The notes under the pieces: model-generated
The model's database searches: none
What the model saw: only the letters and a program-made list of their open reading frames with translations
What the model was told of the DNA's origin: nothing
NCBI GenBank assembly: GCA_963792125.1
Contig: CAWBVA010000006.1
Coordinates: 1 to 64,000 of the forward strand
DNA from: Methanocella_A sp963792125
GTDB lineage: Archaea; Halobacteriota; Methanocellia; Methanocellales; Methanocellaceae
Length of the DNA stretch: 64,000 bases
Direction of reading: 5' to 3'
Program-made: the position numbers and the translations under genes
In this document: piece after piece, positions 34,830-44,467 of the stretch
Position numbering within the stretch: the first letter of the stretch is position 1
Layout: each line of letters opens with the position of its first letter

Positions 34830-37067
34830 TGAGTATATCCGGGATATCAGGTCGTCAGACAATTACGAAGGCCAGATCGTCCATCATGAAGAGATCGACG
34901 CCCGGGAGCCCGAGTATGACGACGTCAACCACATTTTGCACGAGAAGATGCGAGGCTACCTCGACGATGCCGGGGTCCGCCTTTATTCCCACCAGGCGAA
35001 GGCCATCGACCTCGCGCTTGACGGCAATAACGTGATCATCTGCACCCCGACTGCATCCGGGAAGACAATGGCGTTCAATGTGCCGGTCTTCGAGGCCATG
35101 CTCCGGGACAAAAAAGCTACGGCACTTTACCTTTATCCGCTAAAAGCGCTGGCGAACGACCAGCTTAAGACGTTGCGTCAAATGGACACAGCGCTGGGCA
35201 CTAAGGCGATGCCTGCAGCCTATGACGGCGACACCCCGCAGTCTTCCAGGGCGACGATCAGGGACACGTCGAGGATCATTGTCAGCAACCCTTACGCCAT
35301 ACACCGCTACCTGGCGTGGAATGACCGCTGGCGCCGGTTCTTTTCCGGGCTGAAGTACGTGGTCATCGACGAAGCGCACACGTACCGCGGAGTGTTCGGT
35401 TCCAATGTCTCCATGCTGATCAGGCGGCTGCTACGTGTGTTGAAGCGCTATGGCGCAGACCCGCAGTTCATCCTGTCCTCGGCGACGGTCTCCAACCCGG
35501 AGGAGCTGTCGAAGAAGCTGACGGGCAAGGATTTCACTGTAGTGTCACGGGACGGCTCCGGCCGCGGCCAGAAGCACTTCCTCTTCTGGAACCCGCCGGT
35601 GCTGGCCGGGCAGCGGACATCCACGCACCAGGAGACGGCCGCGCTTATCGAGAGGCAGCTCGACTACGGCCTGCAGACGCTTTGCTTTACGAAGTCGCGA
35701 CGCATGGCCGAGCTGGTGAGCATGTGGGCCCGGGAAAGAGGCAATGGCGCCCACCGTAAAGAGATCATGCCCTACCGTGCCGGCTACATGCCCGAGGACC
35801 GCCGCCAGATCGAGGACGACCTCAAGTCCGGCCGACTCCGGGCTGTCACGTCGACCAACGCGCTGGAGGTGGGCATCGACATCGGCTCGCTGGACTCGGT
35901 CATCATTTCCGGCTATCCCGGCACCAGGATTTCCACCTGGCAACAGGCAGGCCGTGCAGGCAGGGGCCGGGACGATGCGCTGGTCACACTGGTCGCGTTC
36001 GACGACCCCATAGACCAGTTCTACATGAAGCACCCGGGCCAGTTCTTCGGCGGAAGAACGAACAGGCTATCGTCGACCTGCGCAACCCGTACATCCTCAT
36101 GGGCCACATCATGTGTGCATCGGCGGAATTGCCGGTCACCGTCAATGACTACGCATACTTCGGCGACGTCTCAGAGATAGTGGAGACCATGGCAGCGACA
36201 GGGCTGCTGCGGAAGACGCCAAGAGGCTATGTCTACGGCGGCACCAAGACGCCGTCGGAGATCGTCAGCCTGGAGAGCATCTCAGGCAAGTCTGTGAACG
36301 TTCTCTGCGACGGCCATGTCATCGAGACCATGGATACAGCCCGGGCCTGCTCGGAGGCACACGAGGGCGCGGTGCTGCTCCACATGGGCGAGACGTTCCT
36401 GATCGAGGAACTCGACCTGGGCCTGGGCATCGCGAAGGCGAAACGGCAGGACGTGGACTATTATACGCAGGCACTGAAGCTTTCGGACGTCTCGATCAAG
36501 TCGGAGACGGCCCGGAAGACAGTAAACGGCATTACAGTATGTCTCGGCGAAGTCACTGTCACCGAGCAATATTACGAGTATGCCGTAAAGCGGTTCGAAA
36601 AGCTGGTCGGGTACTACCCGCTGGACCTGCCGCCCCAGAAGTTCGAGTCTGTCGCGGTCTGGTTCACGCTGTCGCCGGAGTTCCAGGAAAAGATGCTTGC
36701 AGCCGGCGGCGATTTCAACGGCGGCATCCACGCGGTCGAGCACGGGATGATCGCCATGGCACCGGTCTACGCGATGTGCGACCGCTGGGACCTCGGCGGC
36801 CTTTCGACACCGCTGCACCCGGACACCGGCGTCCCGACCATCTTCATTTACGACGGCTACGAGGGCGGCATCGGCATCTCGGAAAAGTGCTACCAGATCT
36901 TCCCGGAGCTGACCCAGGCTACGCTTGAGCTAATCCGGGACTGCGAATGCGAAGCCGGATGCCCGGCCTGCATCTACTCGCCCAAGTGCGGGAACAAGAA
37001 CGCGCCGCTGGATAAGAGTGCGGCACTTAATATCCTGGCGCACATGCGCACGGAAAATGCAGTTTAA
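34816..37067 (+). CDS. mrfA: MrfA/YprA-like DEAD/H helicase with DUF1998, frameshifted
   Basis: The protein is about 750 aa. Motif I is PTASGKT (residues 78-84), motif II DEAH (185-188) and motif III SATVSNPEE. The second RecA domain has STNALEVGIDIGSLD and QQAGRAGRG. The C-terminal DUF1998 part ends in a four-cysteine zinc site, CECEAGCPACIYSPKCG. This is the YprA/MrfA family, SF2 helicases that act with the YprB exonuclease. The frame breaks near 36060: a single lost G in GGAAGG turns NEQAIVDLRNPYILMGHI into nonsense. The domain order is complete after repair. Confidence 0.85.
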
Positions 37068-37122
37068 CCGCATACCGGAAAGCTAACGCATATAAGGCAT
37101 ATACTAACTTGTTTAGCAGGTA

Positions 37123-37212
37123 CACGGACACAGAGTAAAGAAACGGATCACTAGTCTCTATAAATACAAACTCTGTGAACCCGTGACGTCTTTGTGTACT
37201 CTGTGTTGAATG
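37123..37212. repeat. Imperfect palindrome, CACAGAG...CTCTGTG family
   Basis: ACACGGACACAGAGTAAAG on the left can pair with CTTTGTGTACTCTGTGTTG on the right; AACTCTGTGAACCCGTG lies between them. The copy at 38510-38620 has the same words. The 37068-37394 gap contains no gene, and a CGCGCGCG core occurs near 37346. Confidence 0.55.
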
Positions 37213-37394
37213 CCTTATCAGCGTATACAACATGCACAAAGGACTAACGCCAGAACCTGTAGACAGCGAATGACTAGGCTGGTCAGGCATTAGCCGACGC
37301 GAAATGGCTGGACTAATCGTCGCCTGTCTGGCACACGCCCGCACGCGCGCGTAACCGCCCATGCATATGCATGGGTGCTGAATGAAAAAAGTAT

Positions 37395-37667
37395 TTAGTC
37401 TTCCTTGCCCCAGAACTTGTCGGCTTCTTTCTCCATTTTGTCCAGCCGGGTGTAGTAGTCCGGGAACTCATTTAAATGCGCTAACGCGATCTTGCCTGTG
37501 ATCAGCGGATCGTCGTTGGTAACGTTGGTGTGGGAGTCCACCTTGCCGTGCTCCAGCTCCACGTCCATGCCGCGGCGGAACTGCTCGATATCATATTTAT
37601 CCCACTTGATGCCAAGCTGCTCGCCGATCTTCTTCGCCTGCGCTGCGGTAAAAACCTTCTTGCCCAT
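37395..37667 (-). CDS. DUF5661 family protein
   Basis: About 90 aa from the ATG at 37667, chosen because AGGAGA lies eight bases upstream. MGKKVFTAAQAKKIGEQLGI, FRRGMDVELEHG and ALAHLNEFPDYYTRLDKME are typical of small DUF5661 proteins, also seen in phages and diverse bacteria. Its function is unknown. Codon use and GC content match the neighbours. Confidence 0.75.
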   Translation of the reverse strand: MGKKVFTAAQAKKIGEQLGIKWDKYDIEQFRRGMDVELEHGKVDSHTNVTNDDPLITGKIALAHLNEFPDYYTRLDKMEKEADKFWGKED

Positions 37668-37777
37668 AAATTTCTCCTGATATATATTCACGAATGCGGG
37701 ATAAATATTTTACCGCCCTGGGGTCGAAACCGTAATGCTTATTGTATCAGGGTACAGTGATATGGCCGGTGTGTAAT

Positions 37778-38482
37778 ATGCCAAGGTATTCGCTGGACGA
37801 ATTCATACAGCAGACCGCCCAGAAGGACAAGGGCGAAGGGATGTTCGAGCTGGAGAACCACAAGCTGCTCGAGATTAACCTGAACGGCATGGTATGGATC
37901 AAGATCGGTTCCATGGTCGCCTACACGGGAGCCATGCGCTTCGAGCGGGAAGGGATGATGGAAGCGGGCATCGACAAGTTCTTCAAGAAAGCGCTTACCG
38001 GAGAGGGCGTTCACCTCTCGAAAGCCACCGGGACAGGCAAGCTGTATGTGGCCGACAGCGGCAAACGCATAGCCATCATCAACCTGCAGAATGAGTCCAT
38101 CTACGTCAATGGCAACGACGTGCTTGCGTTCGAGCAGTCCGTGAAATGGGACATCAAGATGATGCGGCGCATGTCCTCGATGCTGGCGGGCGGCCTGTTC
38201 AACGTGAAGCTGGAAGGTACTGGCATGGTCGCGATCACGACCTACGGCGAGCCGGTCACGCTCCGGGTGACAAAGGGACAGCCGGTCATCACCGATCCGA
38301 ACGCTACGGTCGCATGGTCCGGTAACCTTACGCCTGAGCTGCGGACGGACATTAATTTCAAGACGCTCATCGGCCGGGGCAGCGGCGAATCCATCCAGTC
38401 GGTCTATACCGGCGAGGGCTTTGTCGTCATCCAGCCGTCTGAAGAAGTCTATTACACACAGCAGGCAGGCGGGGCTCACTAA
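37778..38482 (+). CDS. AIM24 family protein
   Basis: About 234 aa from the ATG at 37778; a start 36 bases earlier is possible but lacks family support. It is an all-beta protein of the AIM24/DUF124 family with LLEINLNGMVWIKIGSMVAY, GKLYVADSGKRI and FNVKLEGTGMVAITTYG. Related proteins form trimeric beta-prisms; their biochemical function is unclear. It stands alone, divergent from the DUF5661 gene. Confidence 0.85.
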   Translation: MPRYSLDEFIQQTAQKDKGEGMFELENHKLLEINLNGMVWIKIGSMVAYTGAMRFEREGMMEAGIDKFFKKALTGEGVHLSKATGTGKLYVADSGKRIAIINLQNESIYVNGNDVLAFEQSVKWDIKMMRRMSSMLAGGLFNVKLEGTGMVAITTYGEPVTLRVTKGQPVITDPNATVAWSGNLTPELRTDINFKTLIGRGSGESIQSVYTGEGFVVIQPSEEVYYTQQAGGAH

Positions 38483-38509
38483 AGCCCCCCTGTCAGCTTT
38501 TTTCTTTTA

Positions 38510-38620
38510 CAGCCACAGAGGGCACATTGGGCACGGAGACACAAAGTCTTTATAAATTATTAGTCTTTAATCCCGCAGCGGCCTCTGTGGACTTTGTGCC
38601 CTCCGTGCCCTCCGGGAGAT
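38510..38620. repeat. Imperfect palindrome, CACAGAG...CTCTGTG family
   Basis: GCCACAGAGGGCACATTGGG then CACGGAGACACAAAGTC on the left pairs with GGCCTCTGTGGAC, TTTGTGCCCTCCGTGCCC on the right, around an AT-rich centre (TATAAATTATTAG). No coding frame is seen. Confidence 0.65.
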
Positions 38621-38669
38621 TACTTTCATCATGCTTGGCTCAAGGGTTAATATTTATGCGGGGTAAATA

Positions 38670-40769
38670 ATGCACGTGAGCGAACTAACCGCTTTTCCGG
38701 GTATCGGAGAGAAGATAGCTGTAAAGCTGATCGACCATTTTGGCTCCGAGCAGGTGGCCATGGAAGTGTTGCGCCAGCGTGACGTGGCGAGCCTTGCGGA
38801 AGTGCCCGGGATCAGCGAAAAGTACGCCGTGTCCATCATTCACCAGGCGATCGCGCACCAGGACGGCGTCTCCATCGAGGACTTCCTGCAGACGCCGGAG
38901 GCTATGAACGTCTACGATAAAGTCATCGGCCTGATTCGCTCTTATTCTCATACCCAGTATTCCCGGGCCAAGCTCAGCACGTATATCCCCTATCCATCGT
39001 CGAAGATCGCTCATATCAAAGCCACACAGGCCAGCCTGGGAGAGTACATCGGCCTTGCGGGAAAGCTGTCGGATAACCATTCTCTCGAGCAGGCTTTAAA
39101 GAAGCTGCGGTACCTGAAGAAACCGTCCGGCGTGCAGAAATCCCGGGACCGTGTCATTCTCGCCGACAATAAGAAAGACTACGAGACCATCGTGAAAGGC
39201 GGCATCGACAAATACCTCGACGTCCACCTCATCGATAACGTCCACGACCTCGTGGACATGGCGAAAGGCTATGCGCAGGCGCTGGTAGTCGGCCAGAAAT
39301 ACTCGGGCGGCGACTACCCCGAAGAGCTAAGCTTAGAGTTCGTCGACAATCCCGGCGACCTGTGGTGGCTGGTGCCCGAAGTGACTATCGGGTTCTTCGC
39401 GACAAACAAAGAGCCGCTCGAGGCCGCGCTGGAGACCATACTTATTGTCCGCGCGGAGTCGCCGACATTTTGCCAGTACATGGACGAGGCAAAGACAGCA
39501 GAGCTGTCTTCCGAGCTGGCCCGCATCAGCCCGGATGGCGAGCTGGCTGCAGGCGTGGACGCCGAGCTTGACCGTTTGAAAAATGTTCTGGCGAAGTTCA
39601 ACGTGACGCTGCAGGCGACGTTGAAAAAGGCGAACACAGACCTGCAGGAGCGCATGGAAAAGAGCACGGTCACGCTAAAGGGCTCACAGCTGCTGGGCAT
39701 GTTCGGGACCGGACAGGATGCCGGGCTGAAGAACATGCTGGAGAAGGAAGTGTCGAAAGCTTACTCCGAAGTGGTCTTGTCGGCAAAAGAGAGCCTGAAG
39801 GACCAGCTGTCCCTCAAGCCCTTCGAGATGCAGCATGTGGACGTCATGTTCAATGACGAGATCGTATACCCCATCGAGATCAACCACCGGGCCGTCGAGA
39901 ACTTCCGCAACGCCGTGAACAGGGCCCTGACCGGCCGGGTGCTGGAGAACAAGCGTGCCAGCGCGAAGAAGCTGGCGAAGTACGAACCAGCCTGCAGGGA
40001 CATGATCCGCGACACGCTGGAGTTCGACATGTACTTCGCCATCGGCCTGTTCGCCGCCGACTACGGGCTGCGGATGCCGAAGCTGGCGAAGTCCGGCATC
40101 AACATATCCGGCGGACGCAACATCTTCCTGCAGAAGAAGGCTGAGCCGGTCTCGTACAGTGTCGGCGTGAAGAACGGCGAGGCAAAAGGCGAGCGTATCG
40201 TGTTGCTGAGCGGCGTCAACTCGGGCGGCAAGACCACGATGCTGGACATGCTGGCACAGATCGCCATCCTGGCGCACATGGGCTTCCCGGTGCCTGCAGA
40301 GGCGGCTGATATCGGGCTGATCGATGCGCTGCTATACTACAGCAAGTCCAAAGGAACGCTAACGGCAGGCGCGTTTGAGACAACCATACGTGACTTCTCC
40401 CGCGTGGTCTCGCCAGGCTCCAAGCTGGTGCTGGTGGACGAGCTGGAGTCGATCACTGAGCCGGGCGCATCCGCGCGTATCATCGCTGGCATCCTGGAAG
40501 CGCTCTACGAGAACGACGGCAGCGAAGCTGTGTTCGTGAGCCACCTCGCAGAGCAGATCATGGCTAATACGAAGTGCCAGATCAGAGTTGACGGCATCGA
40601 GGCGAAAGGCCTGGACGCGAACCTGAACCTGATCGTCGACCGTACACCCCGCTACAATTACCTTGCGAAGAGCACGCCCGAGCTGATCGTCGAGCGGCTC
40701 ACCCGTTCGTCGGCGGGCGACCAGAAGGCGTTCTACGGGCGGCTGCTCGCAAAGTTCAAGAGCAAGTAA
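38670..40769 (+). CDS. Archaeal MutS-like ATPase with HhH N-terminus
   Basis: This 699-aa protein has an N-terminal helix-hairpin-helix pair (TAFPGIGEKIAVKLI and AEVPGISEKYAVSII, residues 7-60). A long helical lever region follows (about 290-380). The MutS-type ABC ATPase has Walker A GVNSGGKTT (515-523), an ETTIRDFSRV linker and Walker B LVLVDELESIT (about 587-597), then a signature VSHLAEQI. It resembles archaeal MutS2/MutS5-like proteins rather than mismatch-recognising MutS1: no mismatch-binding domain or Smr nuclease is visible. It may act on branched DNA or stalled replication forks. Confidence 0.85.
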   Translation: MHVSELTAFPGIGEKIAVKLIDHFGSEQVAMEVLRQRDVASLAEVPGISEKYAVSIIHQAIAHQDGVSIEDFLQTPEAMNVYDKVIGLIRSYSHTQYSRAKLSTYIPYPSSKIAHIKATQASLGEYIGLAGKLSDNHSLEQALKKLRYLKKPSGVQKSRDRVILADNKKDYETIVKGGIDKYLDVHLIDNVHDLVDMAKGYAQALVVGQKYSGGDYPEELSLEFVDNPGDLWWLVPEVTIGFFATNKEPLEAALETILIVRAESPTFCQYMDEAKTAELSSELARISPDGELAAGVDAELDRLKNVLAKFNVTLQATLKKANTDLQERMEKSTVTLKGSQLLGMFGTGQDAGLKNMLEKEVSKAYSEVVLSAKESLKDQLSLKPFEMQHVDVMFNDEIVYPIEINHRAVENFRNAVNRALTGRVLENKRASAKKLAKYEPACRDMIRDTLEFDMYFAIGLFAADYGLRMPKLAKSGINISGGRNIFLQKKAEPVSYSVGVKNGEAKGERIVLLSGVNSGGKTTMLDMLAQIAILAHMGFPVPAEAADIGLIDALLYYSKSKGTLTAGAFETTIRDFSRVVSPGSKLVLVDELESITEPGASARIIAGILEALYENDGSEAVFVSHLAEQIMANTKCQIRVDGIEAKGLDANLNLIVDRTPRYNYLAKSTPELIVERLTRSSAGDQKAFYGRLLAKFKSK

Positions 40770-40842
40770 TGCATTCTGCGTAAAAGGATTGCGGGCAGGG
40801 TACCATGCAGGTAGATGCCCTGTCTCGCACAGAGTGATTTTT

Positions 40843-41557
40843 ATGACGCTACGAAGCAATAAATTCGATACTGCTTTTGTCAAAGAGAACATGATGGGCC
40901 CGAACGCTTCGATCAGGATGAGCCGACGAGCTGGCGAAGTCGCTGAAGCTGGAAAAGGGCATGCGTGTCCTCGACCTCGGCTGCGGGAAAGGGCTGACCT
41001 CGATATACCTGGCAAAGGAATTCGGCGTAACAGTCTATGCCACCGACCTATGGATCAGCGCGTCGGAGAATTACGAGCGGTTCAAGGCGATGGGCGTGGA
41101 AGATAAAATCATCCCTATCCATGCCGAAGCCCACGACCTCCCGTTTGCGCAGGAGTTTTTCGATGCCGCCGTCAGTGTCGACGCATACCACTACTTCGGC
41201 ATCGAGCCGGACTACCTGGAAAAGCACTTCGCCCCGCTCGTTAAAAAGGGCGGACAGATAGCGGTTGCGGTGCCCGGGCTGAAAAAAGAGTTTGCCGCAG
41301 AGGTCCCCGCCGGGCTGGCTCCTTACTGGATCGAAGAAGTAAGGAACACGATCCGCTCGCGCGGGTGGTGGCAGGACTTATGGAAAGCATCGACAGCGAT
41401 CAGCTTCAAAGAATGCAAAGAGATGAAATGCTTCAAAGAAGCATGGCAGGACTGGCTGACGTGCGACCATGAGTTTGCCCGCAAGGACATCGGCATGATG
41501 GATGCTGGCGGCTGGAAAGAGTTCAACCTGGTCGCGATGGTGGCCGAAAAGCTATAG
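40843..41557 (+). CDS. Class I SAM-dependent methyltransferase, frameshift near start
   Basis: The ATG at 40843 starts MTLRSNKFDTAFVKENMMGPNA. After one shift near 40925 the frame continues DELAKSLKLEKGMRVLDLGCGKG (motif I), VYATDLWI (motif II) and AVSVDAYHYFG (motif IV). The whole is about 238 aa, a type-11 methyltransferase with a C-terminal WxxW-rich part (SRGWWQDLWKA, EAWQDWLTCDHEF). The substrate is unknown. It follows the MutS-like gene by 73 bases on the same strand. Confidence 0.78.
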
Positions 41558-41572
41558 GGCAGGCCACTTTTT

Positions 41573-42298
41573 TTATTTCCCGTCCGCGAACGTTTCCAGC
41601 AAGATTTCCCCGTTCATCCGGTCCAGCTCGTCGAAGGCCGCACGAAGCTGGCCTGCGTACATGCCGACGCTCTTTTCGTCGCCCGACAGCCGTGCGCCCG
41701 CTGCGATGGCGTTTTTCGCCATGTCCTCCTGCCACCGGTCGCCGTACAGGCGGTAATACTCTCGCGTGGTCTCCATCTGGATGCAGTATGCCGCTAGCTC
41801 ATTAAAATCGGGAGACACGATACCCGCGTTATCCAGACCGAAGACGAAGCATCCGTCGAACGCGTCACCGTCTTTCCGGCGCTGCATCTTCATGATGCTG
41901 GCCCGGGTCACATGAATCGTGTTGAACGGGTAGAGGCGGCAGACCAGGGGTTTCGCGTCGTTCACGGTACACCCGTCCCTGCCGGAATAGAACGGGCAAA
42001 CACCTTTCTTGGTCTTGATCGCGATGCCTTTGAAGGGGCCATGACCGAAGACGTCGAAGACAATGGTTTCCTGGCAGTACCTGCGGACGAAGCGTTTCAG
42101 CGTAACGCGAAGCCGCCGGGCTATGAGATGCGCGTCGTTGAGCGATATGACGATGCCGTCCTGGTGCCTGCAGCATGCCCCGCAACGCTTGCAATGGTAT
42201 TTCCCGATATCGATCTGCACGTGATTCGATGCATCCTCCCGGGTCATGCCGATATCATGGGCTAATCCCCGCATATCATCCGGTGTTATATTTCCCAT
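41573..42298 (-). CDS. YkgJ-family CxxCxxCC cluster protein
   Basis: This 241-aa protein has the signature YHCKRCGACCRHQDGIVIS at residues 34-52, and further cysteines in GVCPFY, DGCTV and LVCRLYPF. The family is predicted to bind zinc or an Fe-S cluster; its role is not settled. A second member lies at 46170-47151. It converges on the methyltransferase gene; TTTTTTTA between the two stops could end both transcripts. Confidence 0.85.
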   Translation of the reverse strand: MGNITPDDMRGLAHDIGMTREDASNHVQIDIGKYHCKRCGACCRHQDGIVISLNDAHLIARRLRVTLKRFVRRYCQETIVFDVFGHGPFKGIAIKTKKGVCPFYSGRDGCTVNDAKPLVCRLYPFNTIHVTRASIMKMQRRKDGDAFDGCFVFGLDNAGIVSPDFNELAAYCIQMETTREYYRLYGDRWQEDMAKNAIAAGARLSGDEKSVGMYAGQLRAAFDELDRMNGEILLETFADGK

Positions 42299-42344
42299 GT
42301 GAAATCCTCGTTTTCATTAATAATGGCTACCTGGCGCCTTTCGC

Positions 42345-42632
42345 CTACCCGAACAGTCGCGCAAAGCCGGGATATGCCTTGAGCGGTATCAGCTCGAACG
42401 AGATCAGCCCGGCCTGCACCAGCGGCAGCGTCTCGAGCGCATTTTTCGCCTCGCCGACCGACGACGCTTCCAGGATCAGGACAGCCTCGTTGCGGTCCTG
42501 GCGAAAGTACATCTCGCGTATAACGCCTGACTGGTGGAGCTCCCACGCCCGCATCGCCTCGGCCTTCATGAAAGGCTTGAAGGACTCTGTGCTGGCGCCG
42601 GGCAGCTCGTGCTCAATGGCCAGTATCTTCAT
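42345..42632 (-). CDS. Small ferredoxin-like-fold protein
   Basis: This 95-aa protein starts MKILAIEHELPG. Its alternating beta-alpha pattern and EAVLILEASSVGEAKNALETLPLV segment recall the muconolactone-isomerase/YciI-like dimeric alpha-beta barrel group. Proteins of that shape are often small accessory enzymes. No catalytic residue can be assigned. It is on the same strand as the YkgJ-family gene, 46 bases upstream of it. Confidence 0.6.
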   Translation of the reverse strand: MKILAIEHELPGASTESFKPFMKAEAMRAWELHQSGVIREMYFRQDRNEAVLILEASSVGEAKNALETLPLVQAGLISFELIPLKAYPGFARLFG

Positions 42633-42699
42633 ACTTTATCATCATGCACTCCCGGCTTTTAAGCTTGCGCATCACCCGGAGAACAATCTTTTTAGCCCA

Positions 42700-42790
42700 T
42701 AAAGACACAGGTGATGAAGGCACGGAGAATGTCCGGGCCATGATAGCGAGCTATTTATTTGTACCTTCGCGTCTTTGGCTCGAAAGATAT
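42700..42790. repeat. Short imperfect palindrome, CACAGG/GCACGGAG family
   Basis: AAAGACACAGGTGATGAAGG with CACGGAGAAT on the left faces CCTTCGCGTCTTTGG on the right. It is a weaker, shorter relative of the CACAGAG family. An AT-rich stretch with TATTAATAGATATACATATA at 42787-42806 follows and could be the promoter of paaK. Confidence 0.4.
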
Positions 42791-42842
42791 TAATAGATAT
42801 ACATATACAGCTATGTACAAATATATACATTGGAGGCCTTAG

Positions 42843-44141
42843 GTGAGCGCATACAAACCGGTGTCTTCAGATCGTCCTGACGATTTATTCATGCCCAGGA
42901 AAGACCTCGAGCAGCTGCAGCTTAAACGACTCAAAGCAGTAGCTAAGAGGGTGTACGAGAACAATGCTTTCTACCGGCGGAAGTTCGACGAGCTGGGCGT
43001 CAGGCCGGAGGACATCAGGAGCCTCTCGGACATCAGCAAACTGCCGACCACCGACAAGGCCGACCTCCGGGACAATTATCCTTACGGTCTCCTCTCCGTG
43101 CCGCGCAACGAAATCGTGCGCATGCACGCGTCGTCCGGTACCACGGGCAAGCCGACTGTCGTCTACTACACGAAGAACGACGTCCACACCTGGGCGCAGA
43201 TGTTCGCCCGCTGCCTGAGGCTCGCGGGCGTTACCCGCGACGACGTGTTCCAGGTCACCCCGGGCTACGGGCTGTTCACCGGAGGGCTGGGCTTCCACTA
43301 TGGCGGCGAAGAGCTGGGCTGCATGGTCATCCCCATCGGTCCGGGCGACACTCGCAAGCAGATCGAGATGATGAAGGACTTCGGCACGACGGTGCTGGGC
43401 GGCACCGTCACGTATTCGCTTCGCATCTCCGAGGTCTGCCGGGACATGGGCATCGACCCGAAAGAGCTCGGCCTGCGCGTGGGCATTTTCGGTGCCGAGC
43501 ACTGGTCTGACGCCATGCGCAAGCAGATCGAGGGCACCTTCGGTTTCGACGCGTTCGACATCTACGGCCTCTCCGAGATGTTCGGGCCCGGCATCGGCCT
43601 GGACTGTAAAGAGCACCACGGCATCCATATCTGGGAAGACCACTTCATCCTCGAAATCCTCGATAAGCGCGGAGAGCAGTGCGACGAAGGGGAGCGGGGC
43701 GAGATCGTGCTCACGCCGCTGACCAAGGAAGGCATGCCGCTGATACGCTATAAGACGAGAGACCTGAGCAAGCTGCTCGGTGAGTGCTCCTGCGGGATGA
43801 CCCACAGGATTATCGACCGCGTCCATGGACGGACGGACGACATGGTCATTGTTCGCGGCGTGAACGTGTTCCCGGGCCAGATCGAGTCCGTGCTCATGAA
43901 GCACCCGGACATCAACAACGAGTGGTACGCCCATGCGAGAAGTGGCTCGTCAGGCTCGATGGATTCGCTGGTGATCCGCGTCGAGACGGATAAGCCCACC
44001 AGGGAGATGGTTGCCAGTCTCACCCGTGAGCTGACTTCGACGCTCATGGGCCTGAAGCCGGAACTGGAGCTGGTCCCCGTCGGCACGCTGCCCCGGCAGG
44101 AAAAGAAGACCCGGCGGCTTGTCGACGAGCGCAAATATTAG
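42843..44141 (+). CDS. paaK: Phenylacetate-CoA ligase 1
   Basis: This 432-aa member of the acyl-adenylate family has an AMP-binding loop HASSGTTGKPTVVYYT (about residue 95), FDIYGLSEMFGPG, then DDMVIVRGVNVFPGQIES near the C-terminus, as in PaaK. It activates phenylacetate or another aryl acid to its CoA ester with ATP. In methanogens such enzymes, with indolepyruvate ferredoxin oxidoreductase, can salvage aryl acids into aromatic amino acids. The start is GTG after GGAGGCCTTAG. Two related genes lie at 47.7-50.4 kb on the other strand. Confidence 0.9.
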   Translation: MSAYKPVSSDRPDDLFMPRKDLEQLQLKRLKAVAKRVYENNAFYRRKFDELGVRPEDIRSLSDISKLPTTDKADLRDNYPYGLLSVPRNEIVRMHASSGTTGKPTVVYYTKNDVHTWAQMFARCLRLAGVTRDDVFQVTPGYGLFTGGLGFHYGGEELGCMVIPIGPGDTRKQIEMMKDFGTTVLGGTVTYSLRISEVCRDMGIDPKELGLRVGIFGAEHWSDAMRKQIEGTFGFDAFDIYGLSEMFGPGIGLDCKEHHGIHIWEDHFILEILDKRGEQCDEGERGEIVLTPLTKEGMPLIRYKTRDLSKLLGECSCGMTHRIIDRVHGRTDDMVIVRGVNVFPGQIESVLMKHPDINNEWYAHARSGSSGSMDSLVIRVETDKPTREMVASLTRELTSTLMGLKPELELVPVGTLPRQEKKTRRLVDERKY

Positions 44142-44213
44142 ATACCGCGATACAAGACTGAAACATAGTCTTTATAACTTTTTTCTTCCATAAGGTTTGT
44201 TAATTTTAATTAG

Positions 44214-44270
44214 TCTTGGCGCTCCTGCTACCTGACGCCCTTGGCGAGCTGACAGGAGGCGCATTGCATT
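44214..44270. repeat. Intergenic repeat, TGGCGC...CTTGGC family
   Basis: CTTGGCGCTCCTGCTACCTG, then ACGCCCTTGGCGAGCTGACA and GGAGGCGCATTGC. It matches the order of words in the copies at 5238 and 25488. The gap 44142-44467 has no other feature apart from a GCGCGCG core at 44373. Confidence 0.55.
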
Positions 44271-44467
44271 TACAACAACAGCGACGCAGCCCTTGTCAAT
44301 GCATTGCATACCGGAACGCCAGGACAATGTATCAATGAAAAACGTTTGGGCGTATCTCCTGCGCGGGTGCTGCGCGCGTGGCATTAGACAGGCTGGCAAT
44401 TTGTGGTTTTCGAAAGCCTTTTGCTGTCAGACGTTGTCTATTCGTTACAGGGGTATCATTGTGGCAG

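Noticed and set aside
42885..43934. Minus-strand frame of 349 codons
   Set aside because: Antisense of paaK 1; no domain is visible.
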